A stretch of 64,000 nt of DNA, taken from the NCBI RefSeq assembly GCF_020023385.1, contig NZ_JAIQCL010000002.1:372001-436000 (forward strand), written 5' to 3'. Below, in pieces: positions 63,433 to 64,000 of this stretch. This DNA comes from Planococcus circulans. Lineage in GTDB: Bacteria; Bacillota; Bacilli; Bacillales_A; Planococcaceae. Position 1 is the first letter of the stretch. The number at the start of each line of letters is the position of its first letter. A model generated the notes under the pieces. That model was not told the origin of the DNA, did not search any database, and saw nothing but the letters and a program-made list of their open reading frames with translations. The position numbers and the translations under genes are program-made.

Positions 63433-63482
63433 AACGCTTCCCAAGATTTCTATAATGCTCAGCTGGTTGAAGTTTTCCTGGG

Positions 63483-64000
63483 TCAATTGGATTGGGTTCT
63501 GGAATTTTGCCATTTTTCGATAAAGCTGAAGATGGCCGCAAGCAGCAGGAACATACTGACGGTTGTATACCAGGGGAATTCCGAGATGGCCTGGCCAAAA
63601 GCGGTATATAGGATGGCCGGGGCAATCAGGCCCAGTGCAGATATGGCCATATATTCTTTCAGTGACTTGGTCATTTCCATCAAATATAGGGACAATAGAT
63701 GGAAATGGACAAAAGGCATGATGCGAAGGATCATTACTTGGGCAACCGATAAGGTGCGATCAGGAAAAATCTTATCTTTCAGCCGGGACATCTTATCCCT
63801 GAATTTCGGGAATTTATTGACCAGCAGATAAGATACCCAGCTCATTAAAGTCAACCCGATAAACGACAGCACAGCTCCTTCAAAGAAACCAAAAAGGAAT
63901 CCTCCGGCAATGCACACTGCAATAACCGGCAAGAACAATAGCGGACGCAATAAATGCAATAAAACAAAAAGGAATGGGGCCAGCCAGCCGACATTGTCCA
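63483..64000 (-). CDS. TVP38/TMEM64-family membrane protein, N-terminus beyond the window
   Basis: The visible 171 or so residues include the family motif region APFLFVLLHLLRPLLFLP, then GGFLFGFFEGAVLSFIG and a later amphipathic loop with YLMEMTKSLKEY. These resemble the SNARE-associated (VTT) domain of DedA/TVP38 proteins, linked to lipid scrambling or export. An internal TTG at 63959 is not the start, since the conserved frame continues to the right edge. Confidence 0.85.
   Translation of the reverse strand, partial: DNVGWLAPFLFVLLHLLRPLLFLPVIAVCIAGGFLFGFFEGAVLSFIGLTLMSWVSYLLVNKFPKFRDKMSRLKDKIFPDRTLSVAQVMILRIMPFVHFHLLSLYLMEMTKSLKEYMAISALGLIAPAILYTAFGQAISEFPWYTTVSMFLLLAAIFSFIEKWQNSRTQSN

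Noticed and set aside
63030..63434. Open frames across the second copy of the element
   Set aside because: Same reason as copy 1; frames are broken between the copies, showing no coding constraint.

Overview
The window looks like a chromosomal segment of a low-to-moderate-GC Bacillota from the Bacillales, most likely Planococcaceae (Planococcus, Sporosarcina or a relative). The reasons are strong AGGAGG-type ribosome binding sites, frequent GTG/TTG starts, near-perfect cre sites, a XylR/xylAB regulon, CotF-like coat proteins and Bacillaceae-type intergenic repeats. Gene family calls rest on reading the translated sequence; no database search was run. There is no rRNA, no CRISPR array, no prophage and no intact transposase.

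Layout. 1-1.6 kb: an edge-truncated DUF4097 protein, a small helix-hairpin-helix protein, an RBBP9/YdeN-type hydrolase and a 28-residue membrane peptide. 1.7-4.6 kb (minus): a sulfolipid operon with a UDP-sulfoquinovose synthase homologue, an SqdX-like glycosyltransferase and a GtrA protein. 4.8-8.4 kb: a ZIP-like membrane protein, a CPA1 Na+/H+ antiporter and a DinB protein. 8.5-15.1 kb: a LacI-controlled catabolic operon (hexulose-phosphate synthase and isomerase, TRAP transporter, KdgF-like cupin, RpiA). It shows decay: a fragment of 6-phosphogluconate dehydrogenase lies before rpiA and a truncated dehydrogenase start follows it. 15.2-18.4 kb (minus): phnDEC and a polysaccharide deacetylase.

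18.5-24.6 kb: a complete selenocysteine locus. selD has an in-frame UGA and forms an operon with a glycosyltransferase resembling the selenosugar synthase SenB; tRNA-Sec, selB and selA follow. 24.7-28.4 kb: glycerate kinase, an unknown anchored protein, an MFS transporter and a 43-residue membrane peptide. 28.4-34.6 kb: a short-chain dehydrogenase, an SsuABC-type sulfonate transporter, cysK and a rhodanese. 34.8-37.8 kb: adenine deaminase and an AbrB-family membrane protein.

37.9-50.2 kb: a xylose/xylo-oligosaccharide regulon (GH43 xylosidase, XylR, ABC transporter without its own ATPase, YesL-like protein, XylA, XylB, aldo/keto reductase, Gfo/Idh/MocA oxidoreductase). Three XylR operators share the form TTWGTYTA-N5-TARACWAA. 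50.4-58.0 kb: PhzF-like protein, KtrA-type K+ channel regulator, RNase H-like protein, a DUF4397 wall protein overlapping a sortase gene, a divergent TetR/SDR pair, a YwnB-like protein and UppP. 58.0-61.2 kb: a LysR regulator divergent from GntP permease and 3-hydroxybutyrate dehydrogenase. 61.3-64 kb: two coat-protein-like genes, a hydrolase, the second copy of a dispersed palindromic element and a TVP38-family protein cut by the right edge.

Themes. Sulfur and selenium handling recur: sulfolipid synthesis, sulfonate uptake, CysK, rhodanese, selABCD and a possible selenosugar synthase. Carbon catabolite control is visible as cre sites at the hexulose-phosphate and xylosidase promoters.
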